NCBI GenBank assembly: GCA_000827495.1
Contig: KN817525.1
Coordinates: 550,493 to 614,492 of the forward strand
Direction of reading: 5' to 3'
DNA length: 64,000 nt
Source of the DNA: Hypholoma sublateritium FD-334 SS-4
Taxonomy: Eukaryota > Basidiomycota > Agaricomycetes > Agaricales > Strophariaceae
Below, in pieces: positions 35,020 to 47,003 of the stretch (position 1 is the stretch's first letter; the number at the start of each line of letters is the position of its first letter). The notes beneath the pieces were generated by a model that had not been told where the DNA came from, did no database searches, and saw only the letters and a program-made list of their open reading frames with translations. Made by a program: the position numbers and the translations under genes.

Positions 35020-38000
35020 ATGGCCTCCGACGCATCCCAAGCAAAACTTATCGACGGGACTACCCTGGCCGCGTTCGTCTCGTCTTTCCAGATCTAGCAT
35101 TCCCATTTGACACCTCGTCGTCTCTAGATCTATTCGTGAAGATGTCGCCCAGCGAATTAAATCAAAGCAGACTGCATCGCCCCGCTTCCAGCCCCAGCTA
35201 GCGATCGTCCAGGTCGGCGAGCGCCCCGATTCTACCACTTATGTGCGCATGAAGGCCAAAGCCGCCGAGCAAGTCGGCGTCAAATTTCGTCACGTCGCCG
35301 TCCCTGTTGAATCTTCAGCTGAGCAAATCGTAAAGATCGTCGAAGATTTAAACGCCGACGATAACGTCAACGGAATCCTCGTGCAATTGCCTCTTGGAGA
35401 CCACATCACCTCTGCCGGTGAGCGCCTCGTCACGGAAGCCGTCAGCCCGCGCAAGGATGTCGATGGGTATGGTTAATCATCGGCTTCGTCAAGATGGCAC
35501 TGACCATTTGCTCTAGATTCCACGCTTATAATATTGGCCATCTCTCTTCGCGCGCCTCTGACCCCCTGTTCGCGCCCTGCACCCCTGCCGCTGTTATGCG
35601 CCTCCTGAAGTCTACGAATACCCCCATTTCTGGCGCTAATGCTGTTGTCCTCGGTCGCAGTGACATCGTTGGAAGCCCGGTCGCCTCTTTGCTCAGGAAT
35701 GCGGATGCCACTGTCACCCAATGCCATAGTCGCACGAAGAACATCCCGGACATCGTATGCACTACCTTTTTTTTTTTTTTTTTCGAAATCAAAATATAAC
35801 ATCTTGCCCAAATAGCTCAAGAACGCTGATATTGTTGTGGCGGCGATCGGAAAGGCTGAATTTGTCCAAGGAGCATGGCTTAAGCCTGGCGCGGTAGTCA
35901 TCGATGTCGGAATCAACTATGTCCCTGGTTCGTTCCCAACTTCGTATAATATGCAGTCAATTGAAGCTACTTGTAGATGCAACCAAGAAGTCCGGACAAC
36001 GTCTTGTTGGTGATGTTCAATTTTCTGCCGCGCTCAACGTCGCGTCATATATAACTCCTGTTCCTGGAGGTGTTGGACCCATGACGGTCGCCATGCTCAT
36101 GGAAAACACTTACCTGGCCGCCACCCGTCAATGGGATGAATCCAAGAATCTCAAGATCAAACCCTTGGCTCTAAACATCCTTGACAAGGTTCCAAGCGAT
36201 ATCGAAATTTCTGAGGCACAGATCCCCAAACCCATTGCCGATGTTGCTCACGAGATCGGGATTCAGGCCAACGAACTCGAGAACTATGGCAAATATAAGG
36301 CTAAGGTTGACCTTGGCATTCTTGACCGGTTGGCTCATCGCAAAGACGGTAAATATATCGTGGTTTCCGGGTAAGTTTGCCTTAGAATCTCCTAGTCACC
36401 TGTTCTGAATTGTGTATAGTATCACCCCTACCCCTCTAGGTGAAGGAAAGTCCACCACTACCATTGGACTGGCACAAGCCCTCGGTGCTGAGCTCGGTCG
36501 CCCATCCTTTGCCTGCGTGCGTCAGCCCAGTCAAGGTCCCACTTTCGGGATCAAGGGAGGAGCCGCCGGCGGTGGATACAGCCAGGTCATCCCCATGGAC
36601 GAGGTATGTCAACCGAAATAATTTGACGGGCGCATGTTTTCAAAGACATGATTTAGTTCAACCTCCATCTTACTGGTGATATCCATGCCGTGACTGCAGC
36701 TAACAATTTGCTTGGTACGCGCGCCATTTGAGTTGCCGTGATATATTTATTTCTAAACCGCAATCTAGCTGCCGCCCTGGATGCGCGTATCTACCATGAA
36801 GCCACTCAGAGTGATAAGGTCAGTTCGACGCCTCCACGAGAGTAAAATCGTACTCATCATATTATTTAGGCTCTGTACTCCCGTCTGGTTCCTTCGAAGA
36901 AAGGAAAGCGTGAATTCGCACCTTTGATGTTCAAACGCCTCAAGAAGCTCGGCATCGACAAGACCGACCCTAATTCGCTGACCCCGGAAGAAATCACCCG
37001 CTTTGCTCGCCTGGACGTCGACGTCGAGACCATCACCTGGAACCGTGTCCTCGACACCAACGATCGCTACCTTCGTAAGATCACCATTGGACAGAACCCC
37101 ACTGAAGGAGGTCTTGAGCGCGTCACTGGATTCGATATCGCTGTTGCCAGCGAATGTATGGCTATCCTCGCCCTGACAACCGGCCTGCAAGATATGACCG
37201 AACGGTTGGGCGCTATGGTCGTTGCCACTAGCAAACAAGGCGAGCCCGTCACTGCCGACGATATCGGTGTTTCCGGTGCCCTTGCTGTTCTCCTCAAGGA
37301 TGCTATCAAACCCAACTTGATGCAGACATTGCAGGTGGGCAATTTTGGTCTTCTTCATTTCGTACATTTCGCTAAACGGTAGACAATAGGGAACTCCTGT
37401 CTTCGTTCATGCCGGCCCCTTCGCCAATATTGCTCACGGAAACTCATCCATCATCGCTGACAGGGTCGCTCTCAAGCTTGCTGGTACCGAAGAGGGCGAC
37501 TCTTCGGACCGCGTCGGCTACGTCTTGACCGAGGGCGGTTTCGGCGCAGACATGGGCATGGAGAAGTTCTGCAACATCAAGTGCCGTGTTAGTGGACTCA
37601 AACCCGATGCTACTATTATCGTCGCCACTACTCGCGCTCTGAAGATGCACGGCGGTGGCCCCGATGTCACCCCGGGAAAGCCTCTGCACGACACGTACAC
37701 CAAGGAGGATCTCGTCACCTTGAAGGAGGGATGCAAGAACTTGAAGAAGCACATCGAGAACTCGCGCAAGTTTGGCGTCAAGGTCATCGTCGCGATCAAT
37801 CAATTTGCGTGAGTATCTTGACTCTAGCGCTGAGTACCTGCTGAGCACCATCTGTGTTTAGATCGGACACCGAGGCTGAGCTTGCGCTTGTGCGCGACGA
37901 AGCACTGTCTGCCGGTGCTGACGGCGCTGTCGTCAGCAACCACTGGGCGAAAGGTGGCGTTGGAGCACGCGACTTGGCGGAGGCCGTCATCGCCATCTGC

Positions 38001-38547
38001 GAGGGCGAGTCGGACTTCAAGTTCCTCTACGATGTGAAATTGCCCATCTCAGAGAAGATTGAGATCATCGGGAAGGAGATCTATGGCGCAGACGGCATCG
38101 AATTAAGCGACCTCGCTCGTCAACAAATCGAGACCTACACTCGCCAAGGGTATAACAACTTGCCCAGTAAGAACCTTTCTATATGACAATTATTCGTACT
38201 GACTCTCGGCATTCTAGTTTGCATGGCTAAGACCCAGTATTCGTTTTCGCATGACCCTAAGCTGAAGAACGTCCCGACTGGTTAGTTTATACGCTGAATT
38301 AGCAAGTCGCAATGCCCTGACAGTGTTATTATAGGATTCACCTTGCCCATTCGCGCGGTGAGACTGTCGGCCGGTGCTGGTTTCCTCTATCCCATCCTCG
38401 GAGAGATGCAAACCATGCCAGGTCTCGGCACGCGCCCAGGTACGCTACTTTACCAATGCAACTTATTACAGAAGAACTAACGCACTCTCAGGTTTCTGGG
38501 AGGTCGGCCTTGACAAGGACACAGGTAGAGTAGTTGGCTTGTTCTAA
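35020..38547 (+). CDS. ADE3: Trifunctional C1-tetrahydrofolate synthase
   Basis: Three activities: methylene-THF dehydrogenase, methenyl-THF cyclohydrolase and formyl-THF synthetase (ligase), supplying one-carbon units for purine, thymidylate and methionine synthesis. ATG at 35020 gives [17 protein letters not shown]. An intron joins it to [15 protein letters not shown]; no obvious targeting peptide, so the cytosolic form is likely. N-terminal domain: [67 protein letters not shown]. Ligase domain: [20 protein letters not shown] (P-loop), [54 protein letters not shown]-terminus MPGLGTRPG then [16 protein letters not shown] at 38545. Ten or more introns; one contains a 17-T tract at 35767. Full length. 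Confidence 0.95.
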
Positions 38548-38706
38548 GCGACTACACATTGTTCAGAAATGACTCGGCTTATATATTTATCAATCATCTC
38601 TATTCATGGGAACGTATGTAAATGTTGCGCATTCAACACTGCGTAGGGCCTATCTTGTATTCATTTTGTACATTCCCTGTTTTTCCTATAGGACGGGAAA
38701 TAATAA

Positions 38707-41080
38707 TTATACACCTGGTATAACGCGGTTATTGGGCAGACGGGGCTTGACAAGTGGTCCTTGAACGGGGGCGAATGGTAGGTGTGGTGTGGTGGTGGGC
38801 GCGAGTGAGCCCGACTGCAGATCGAGAGTTATGTTGTTGAGAGCAGCGTTAACAGTTCTGAAGAACGTGTTTCCGGCGACGTCGATATAGCTGAAGACGT
38901 TGTTATTCGTGCCGTTACCGAAGTTTCCGTTAGGCGTTTCGGAGAAGAAACCGGCTAACAGTAGAAATTGAGTTCTTGCATACATTCGTAAGTAAAGGGC
39001 ATGGTACTCACTGGCTGTCTGGCGCTCTTGAATGTTGCTCCTTGGGATAATCGGTAGAGGTAATACATCGCGGTCATATGAATGGTCGAAGGTTGCCGTA
39101 ACTGTCGATTCAATATCCCCTGTATCACTGGGCGGGCGGTCTAAACGGATTACTGTACGTACAGTTACTCCCGTCTGCATCCAGGTTGGTGATATTGATG
39201 GCCAACGGGTAGGAGAACTGGTCGACAACGACGGACACGCCGTTGTGTGTCGAGAGGACCGATCCAGTTGCAGTTTGGAGGACGTTCTATATAACATAAT
39301 CAGTGAGCGCAGGGATAATCTGACATCTACAAAATAAGTTACCTGAATCTGAGCGTCGTTCAGATAGCTCTGCACGTTGCTGTACTGCAGATTCTGCGTG
39401 AACGCAACGTGGTTCACCTGGCCGCTGCCACTGACGATCGTCGACTCTATGCGGAGCGCACGCGAGGCGGTGACGGTGATGTTGACGTCGTTATTACCCA
39501 CCGAACCCGTCGTTGTTGTCTGTGAGAAGGGGTCTGCGGAGTAGAGCGTCATCTTCCCGGTCGTGGGCTTCGAGGATGAATCAAGGAAGACTTGTAGCGC
39601 CGCGGACAGGAACCAGTTCTGCTGGATCGCGTGGTCTGGCTCGGCGGAGGTGACGTCGAGGGAGAAGTTGTGCGGGTTGCCGTCGGTCAGGAGAGGCACG
39701 AAGGGCGTAACATCGATGAAGTAGGTAGGCAGGTCCAAGGCACCGTAAGACGTTATGGGTCTGAAATTGCTCCAGTTCAGAAATAAGGCGATATACGATG
39801 GAGACTCACCTCCATGCTGTTGGAATAATTCCTCCGGTGAAGATGGTGGCATATGGATAAGCAACTCCGGCCACTCTGCCGTCGATCTGTAGTCGTACTT
39901 CGCGGAAGGGCCCTTGGCCGATGAATCCACCCGGAAGGTCAGGAAGGAACTGGTTGACGGTGTTGAAGTACTACAAACGTGTAAAGTTTTATACTTATTG
40001 TAGTAATCTTATTGTGGTAATCAAGTAATACTCACCCAAAATTCCTCGTTACCATTGCCTGACGCGTAAAGTTCTGCAAACACCTTCACCGTGTTTTCAG
40101 GAAGTGTTACGTTCAGCTATAAGAGAGGTAGAACATAGTCGATCAATAAACGAGAATGGTTTGGACTTGTCGACACACCGAAAAAGTAGGAGGAACGGAG
40201 ACATCATTCCCAGTGTTATTGAGCAGACTGGATATGGGAACAATGAGATCTGCTTTGGGGGCTGGGGGGTGTGCTGGAGACGACGAGTAAAAGGTGGCAT
40301 GCAAAACGGCTGAATTCATCCGTAGTAGTAGTCACATCGTCTACATATTACAATTGAACAAACACACGCACCTGAATACACGCCGTTCAAGCCAGTCTCA
40401 ATCAAATTGTCGAGCTGCAAGATGAACGTCCCCGGCTTCGCAAACAGGGGAGTGTACCGAGTAACGTCCTTGACGTACGTCCAGATAATGCCGCCTAAGG
40501 TTGGCTCGGGGGTTGAGGTACGCCAGACTACAAGGCGAGTATTGCAAAAGAGAAGGCAGTGCCAGCAGGGTCATAATTTCGCTTACTTTCAACATTCTGG
40601 AAGGTAAATATCCCAAGACGGTCGAACTGAGTGCCATTGCTAGTAACTGTAAAGTTGAGAGTGACGGCGGCCCAGGAGCCAACTGGGCCACAGTCCGTAG
40701 GAGGCCTAGCATAATTTATGAGTATTTGACCGGTAAGTCGGCAACTGAGGCTCACTCGAATTGCACGACTTCGGCACTATTAACCACAAAATCAGACGTA
40801 TGGCAGATATCAAGATAGCGATATTTATATTGTGATGAACATACAGTCCGAATGAAAATGCAAAATCTCGCCTGAAATGGGTGCAGGACGCAAACGCTTC
40901 AATACCTACATGGCACGGAGAATGCGAAACGTACTGTAAGATCTGGATAGTGCATTGCTTCACGTTCTTCGGGACTAGGGGTGGTTGGGCGACTTGAAAA
41001 TCGACGAGCACGCTCGCAGCCGCGAGGCTCGTCGACAGGACGAGAAAAACGAACGAAAAAAGCAGGTCTTGAAGGAGCAT
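38707..41080 (-). CDS. Peptide-N-glycosidase A-like secreted protein
   Basis: Resembles plant PNGase A (peptide-N4-(N-acetylglucosaminyl)asparagine amidase A), which removes N-glycans from glycopeptides. ATG at 41080 gives a signal peptide (LLFSFVFLVLSTSLAAA); the MALS extension upstream would need GTG. Conserved blocks assembled across introns: QFLPDLPGGFIGQGPFREVR, LQIDGRVAGVAYPYATIF, TGGIIPTAWR, then ITSYGALDLPTYFIDVTPFV and HAIQQNWFLSAALQVFLD. Many Asn-x-Ser/Thr sites fit a secreted glycoprotein. The C-terminus is LPNNRVIPGV, TAA at 38707. About ten introns. Not tied to the cytosolic PNG1 family. Substrate in fungi unproven. Confidence 0.8.
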
Positions 41081-41826
41081 TGATAAAGCCACACTGCTCG
41101 AGCGGAGGGTCAGAAACCATCTTCACCAACACACCTTTATATTTAAAAAGATGTAGGTGAGAACCGGCCATGGGAGCATGCGGATGCAAACCATGTGCTT
41201 GCAACTTCGCCAGCGTAGCATGTAGTAAGCGAAGTTTATAGACACATAAGTAGAACGAATCCATTAGAAGCAACGGGAACTCGTGAACCTCGCTGTCATA
41301 GTCGGAGGCAATGGTGGCCTGATAAAGATTAGATATAGATAATGTTCAGATTCCAAATATGTAGTGGGCGAGCTTGATGAGCTGTATGCTTTTGTGGGAC
41401 AACTTCTCCAAAAGGGTGCGTTCACCGAATTTGAGAAAGTCGGAAGGGTGGAGTTGGGAAGTGTAAGGCGATAAGGTGCCCATCGCGCTAGGTGCGGTTA
41501 ATACGGCGCAAGGCGGTCTGCGCATGACGATGAAGTTAGATTTCTCGCGGGTGGTTAGATAAACACGTACCCGCGTCTTCAAGCAGACATTTGTAACGAC
41601 GCAGAATCTAAGAAAAACTTGAGCATGGAAGAGATAAATCATATAGTGCGTATATCAATCAAATTTCGGAAAGGGTAATAAGAGATCCAGATCCGGGACG
41701 GTGTAGATTGGTCGAATAAAAATATTGATACAGTGTACGTTCTCCAGGCTACACGTAGAATAAAGGAAAGGCATCGTGTTTGCAAGGGTGTGATATAAAG
41801 CAAAAGAAATTAGCTTGAGCCCGCAA
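41081..41826. other. Intergenic, 746 bp
   Basis: Between the PNGase A-like start and the stop of the UPF0057 gene, both on the minus strand. A minus-strand open frame (41346-41642) looks somewhat protein-like but I recognise nothing in it. Probably promoter plus 3' region. Confidence 0.35.
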
Positions 41827-42824
41827 TTAAAACTCGTGATTGAAAACAACTTCATCAGCGGTCGTATTCTGCCTGGGACCGCTCCCTGTTGGCACTGTTA
41901 CACGGTCAGGACCGTACAACCCGCCCTCTGCGTCCTCTGGAAAGTCGGTGGAATCACGCGTGGTGGAGCTGTTTGCATCTACAGTCCTCGACTTCTTCTT
42001 CTTCTTCTTCCTGTGAGATCCGTCATCAGCCGGCATAGAGTAGGCGTCTTGAGTACGTTCCCAGCGATCCTTTTTATCTTTCTTTTTCGATCTTTTAGAG
42101 CCAGAACTTGGAAGCGGCTCCACGTCTTCGAAGTTTGCGGGGTAATGCCATCTTCCTCCTGATGAAGATGCCACAGAGGCAGGTTTGTCAGGATTATAAT
42201 AAGATTCGTCTTCGGGGCGCCAAAGTTCTCCGTTGGGTTGTCGTTTTGGCCGCCCGTTGGCGCCGCTCTCAACTGAAAGATTGGTGCTGGAGCCCCTCTC
42301 TTGTCCCTCCTCATATGGTTGGCCTTCGAGAGTCGAACGAGGTAGCCTGTCATTGTAGCGAGTAGCCCACTGGCTTTTGCGCTCTTTGCGCCTGATCTCG
42401 CTGATGTCTACCAGACCATATCGCTGGATCCATTTAGGGGTACGAGTATGATTCTTGTTGTTTCGGACGTTCTAGGAGAGATTGAGAAACTATATGAGAT
42501 GTTGCAAAGCTCATGAGCGTTACCTGAATATAAAAATTGTGGACATGACCTGCGGGTCTCAATAAGAGTGTGGCGCAGCAATAAGGAGGATCACATACCG
42601 GGTATATAACCACATATTGTTAGAAGTAGATTAAGCCAAAAGTCCTTGCCTATCCCGAACCTTGCAGCGACAGCTGGAGCGAGAAATATAAGCTTGTAAA
42701 CAGGGTGAGTGATGACATACTTACCTAGAGGGGGGAACAAAGTTCCGAATACGAAGAGAATGACGGAGTAGCCATGATGGCGACGAGGAGTCATGTCTAT
42801 CTTTGTCGGGATATAGCTGGACAT
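41827..42824 (-). CDS. UPF0057/Pmp3-type membrane protein with long charged tail
   Basis: Small two-helix membrane proteolipid of the Pmp3/SNA family, linked in yeast to plasma-membrane potential and vacuolar sorting. ATG at 42824. The N-terminus gives VILFVFGTLFPPLGKYV; across introns this joins FWLNLLLTICGYIPG and then HVHNFYIQNVRNNKN, the family hallmark. A cytosolic tail of roughly 200 residues follows, with IQRYGLVDISEIRRKERKSQ, SGGRWHYPANFEDVEPLP and a run of Lys (HRKKKKKKSR), ending TADEVVFNHEF with TAA at 41827. Classic Pmp3 is about 55 residues, so the tail is the unusual part; SNA-type relatives also have tails. Function of the tail unknown. Divergent from the C2H2 gene. Confidence 0.85.
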
Positions 42825-43268
42825 GACGGAGGGAAGAGACCCTCTGCGGGCGACAATTTACGGGAGGACTTGGAGTACGTGGTAGAGATGCTTTCGATCA
42901 CAAGTCCATTGAGCTGGTCAAAGATATTCCATTACGTAAGCTACTGTGGATTGCCATTCTCCGGCATTTCTCGACGCTTTCTAATAGAGAAATAATTATG
43001 GTATCTTGGAAAAAATGGTCTTCATGAGCTGAATCGACAGGAATTTTAGGTTCCGAGCAGAGAATAAGCAAGAACATATGAGACTTGTCGGTAAAAATGG
43101 CAGGTGGCAGGGTCGAGATTTGCATACTTAGCCTGATCAAACATTCAACGTCGGCGCTTCTTCTTCACCTTTGTCGTTGCTCCCTCTTCTTTTCCATCCC
43201 TGGCTCTCTTTATCCTCTCACATCCTTGACTCACGGGATATCTCCGCTAGCTATATTGTGCTCAGAAT
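42825..43268. promoter_or_regulatory. Divergent promoter region, UPF0057 / C2H2 factor
   Basis: 444 bp between divergent start codons. The side next to the C2H2 start is CT-rich (about 43155-43215), typical of fungal core promoters. No specific site called. Confidence 0.45.
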
Positions 43269-45263
43269 ATGGATCATGAAGAACATGTTCTCAATCTATC
43301 CGACGTCGTCCACGACGAGACTATTGACGACGAGGCACCTCAAGAGGCGAACACCGCAGAATCCCACCACCAATCTCGAGCATCTGACTTTGACTCTACT
43401 GACGATATGCTGTCCCCTATACATGTCAGCTATCCTGTCTCCGACCACCCAACCCATCACCTAGCAGCCTCTGATTCATATTCCGTTGAAATGCTTGAGC
43501 GCGAAATCGCCAGTCTCCTCAATCAAAACGCTTCGGCGGCATCAGCAGCACTCCTTAGTGCCGCTGCCCAACAAAGACAGGCTAACATTGAGCTGGGAAG
43601 GGATGGCACAGACGAGCAACTCGACTCAAGTACCGACAATATTGGCGGTCTCGGCCTGGGATTGAGTGGTCTAGCCGCCGTATTGCAAGCCGTCCATGCA
43701 CAAGGCCTTAACTCTCGTGCAGAAGACCAGCGCGACTCACATTCGACTCAGGAGCAGAAAACGACGAGAACAGCACCCGCATTTCATTCACTCACCGCCG
43801 GTGAGACAGCCGATGACACGTCAAGACAGCGTCGCAGAGCGGACGGCAAGAGTGGATCCGAAGGATCGGACTACCTATTTCAAGAGCAAGAAGACGTAGA
43901 CGAAAGGGACGAATTTGACAATCAAGACGGTGGCCTTTGTCATCCTCCTTCCCCTCGTCAAAGCGAAGATCCACCAGCTACCTCTAACGGACTGCCCTCT
44001 GTTGGAGGTGGCGTGTTTTCCAACCTTGATGATATTCTAAATCAGTTTTCCGCCCAATTCGAACCTGACCCCACTCACGAACATAGTCATGATCTTTCGC
44101 CTCCAGACTCTCCGCCCGTCATCTCCCATGCTCATGACCTCGAGCCGGAAACACCAGCAGTCCCGCCCTCACAAGCACCTATCTTGACACCGTCAAATCG
44201 CACAAGTGCCCAGCAACCTGTAGCATCAACTTCGTACTCAACTTCGAACGCAGAGTCCAGCCACAAGCGAGGGCGAAAACCTCCTGCCCCACTAAAGGAG
44301 AAGGGATCGAGTATTCACACGTGCGACGAGGATCACTGCCAAAAATCGTTTACTCGTCGGAGTGACCTGGCCCGCCACCGGCGAATACACACCGGAGAGC
44401 GACCTTTTATGTGCTCGCACGATGGTTGTGGCAAGACTTTCATACAGGTACGTCCGCCCGGTCGCTGACAGTTCCCCACTAATTTTTTCCCCTCAAAATA
44501 AGCGGTCAGCTCTTCATGTACATTCACGGGTGCATACAGGAGAGAAGCCCCACTGTTGTGAATATCCTGGTTGTGGGAAAACGTTTGGTGACTCTAGCAG
44601 TCTAGCTCGGCATCGACGAACACACACTGGGAAACGTCCATATAAATGTGAAGATCCCAGCTGCGAGAAGACGTTCACCCGGAGAACGACTCTTACAACG
44701 CATATGCGTACCCATGATCCCAATTGGGAACCAGATCCAAATGTGTAAGTAGATCATCTACATTCTCAGTGCCACTCGTGAAAACATTTCACAGGAAATA
44801 TAACTTCAAAGGAAAGAAGCGCAAACTTGTGGACGACGAGGACGATGATGAACAGGAACTTGCGGAATCAGTGAGGACTATATCCGAACTATTTCAAGCC
44901 GGAGGTAATTCAATGATACCGCGAGCGGCGCATTCCGATGAACCATTGGAAGTTCGTGTTGCCAGCATTAGCGCAGAAATAGCCGCCGCCATAGCACAGG
45001 CGCAATCTCGAGGCTACGAAGATGAGGAAGATGAAGAAGGAGAAGAATCTGGATCTGGACAGGAAATGGGAGGGGTAGAGATGATTGGACCTAATACCAG
45101 TGGCATCAGAGGGGTAAGTGTGGAAGAACGGGAGATTCGCAGTAACAAGGATAGCAACTTCAGTCTGCGCGAGGAAGACGAAGACAGTGACGCCTTCCCA
45201 GCACCCTTGCGCGCCAGGAAGGCAAGAGAGCTCGCGGCATCTGGAAGTAAACGGAAACGTTAA
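43269..45263 (+). CDS. C2H2 zinc-finger transcription factor (four fingers)
   Basis: Nuclear DNA-binding protein. ATG at 43269. Residues 1 to about 345 are acidic and Ser/Pro-rich, a likely activation region, with an Ala/Gln-rich helix ([20 protein letters not shown]). Four tandem C2H2 fingers follow, from about residue 350: [31 protein letters not shown] (interrupted by an intron, then [11 protein letters not shown]), [19 protein letters not shown] and [19 protein letters not shown], joined by TGEKP-type linkers. A second intron precedes [16 protein letters not shown]. The C-terminal tail is acidic ([14 protein letters not shown]) and ends in a basic GSKRKR. TAA at 45261. No target can be named from sequence alone. 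Confidence 0.9.
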
Positions 45264-45633
45264 TGGTTCAGTACTACTGATTATTGTAATTAACGATTAA
45301 TCTGTATACGCATACTGCACTCTAAAACTGATAACATTTTAGCGCGATGCAATAAGTAGGATGCAAATGGGTTCGTCAGACGTCTATAGTTAATTAGGTG
45401 CGGCGGCCCGGGTAAATAAAACACGTGAGATCTCTAGGCTCCGGGGGCCGGAATCCGGATCTCCTCAAAGGCCCCACGGACTCGCGGAACCCCTAAGAGC
45501 CGCTGCCGCTCGTTAACTTGAATCCATAAGTATACGCAGACCTTGCGCTCATATTATCCGGTTCTGTCCGTCATCTTCGTCTGGGTTAAATATATAAACC
45601 TTTCTGATTCTTCCAAACAATCTTCATTGAGCA
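45264..45633 (+). promoter_or_regulatory. FBP1 promoter region
   Basis: 370 bp upstream of fructose-1,6-bisphosphatase. It contains CACGTG (E-box), CTCCGGGGGCC, which includes CCGGGG and fits the Mig1/CreA SYGGRG consensus, and CCGGAATCCGG, an inverted CGG pair of the Zn-cluster type. These fit glucose repression and gluconeogenic activation, but assignment is inference. Confidence 0.5.
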
Positions 45634-47003
45634 ATGGCTTCAGAAGAAACCCCAAGCGTTGATCTGATCACTCTCACTCGGTGCGCAGTTGTTATCCTTG
45701 CTATTTGGACATAGAATCTACATTCAACTGCTATTTAGCCACGTCCTGAGCGACCAACTGCGTTTGGGATCGGCAGCAACTGGCGATCTGACACTTCTGC
45801 TGACGGCGATTCAAGTGACCTCCAAGTTCATTGCCACTAACGTCCGAAAAGCTCGCCTGATTAACTTGTGAGATCCCGTGCCCTTCGCGCAATCGCAATA
45901 ATAAATCAACTTGTGCAGGGTTGGACTCGCCGGAGAGACAAATGTGCAAGGCGAGGAGCAGAAGAAGCTCGATGTCCTGTCCAATGACATCATGGTGAAC
46001 GCCCTGCGCGCATCTGGTAAGACCGCCGTCCTTGTCTCTGAAGAACTCGAGGACGCCATCATCATCGAGGAGAAGCACCGAGGGAGATATTGTGTCGTGT
46101 TCGACCCCCTCGATGGCAGCAGCAATATCGACGCCGGTGTGAACATTGGCACGATCTTCGGCATTTACAAAGTGGTGAGCCGTTTGCGGTCTGGGGTTGC
46201 CCGGCTGCCGGGCATGCGAGACGCGACTGACATCTTGAACTTCAAGCGACCAGATTCGACAGGCTCTGTTGAGGATGTCCTTCGCCCCGGAAGCGAGATG
46301 GTCGCTGCCGGTTATACCATGTGCGTTCATTATTATTAGGGTGTCCTCTGGTTAGCGATTTACCATTTCATTAGGTATGGATCATCTGCAAATCTGGTTC
46401 TCTCCACTGGGTCCGGTGTGAATGGGTATACTCTGGACGCATCTCTGGGCGAATTCATTCTCACTCACCCCAACGTGCGTTTCTCGAGGACTACTTTTTA
46501 CTGTATCACCAATACTCTCTTGTAGATCACCATTCCACCTCGCGGGAAAATCTATTCCTTTAACGAAGGGAACTCGATGTATTTCTACCCACCTGTTACC
46601 GCCTATCTCAAGTCCATTAAATATCCCGCCACCCCGAAGTCGCCGTATAGTGCTCGGTACATCGGGTCAATGGTTGCCGATGTGCACAGGACTTTGCTCT
46701 ATGGGGGAATCTTCGGGTACCCCAACGATAGGAAGAGCAAGAGCGGGAAGCTGAGGCTGCTCTATGAAGCCTTTCCCATGGCTTTCTTGACTGAGCAGGT
46801 GCGTACCGCCTATGCTAATTATGTCTGCCATGTCTAATCTTTCGGTACAACAGGCCGGTGGTGTCGCGACTACGGGTACCAAGCGCATTCTGGATATCGT
46901 TCCCACCAATATCCACGAACGCTGCTCTGTGTTCCTTGGAAGCAAAGACGACGTTGCTGATGTCATTAAGTTTTACAAGGAAGTCCCTTCTGATTCTAAA
47001 TGA
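45634..47003 (+). CDS. FBP1: Fructose-1,6-bisphosphatase
   Basis: Gluconeogenic enzyme converting fructose-1,6-bisphosphate to fructose-6-phosphate in the cytosol. ATG at 45634 gives [16 protein letters not shown]; introns join this to [20 protein letters not shown]. Motifs: [38 protein letters not shown] (metal-binding and catalytic Asp cluster), [40 protein letters not shown] (substrate site), [20 protein letters not shown] and [23 protein letters not shown] at 47001. Six introns. Full length (about 340 residues) and intact. Confidence 0.95.

Noticed and set aside
35767..35783. 17-T tract as a terminator or RNA gene end
   Set aside because: It lies inside an intron of C1-THF synthase on the coding strand and no pol III gene precedes it.
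41346..41642. Minus-strand frame in the gap before PNGase A-like gene
   Set aside because: Protein-like in places but no start context, splice partner or family.
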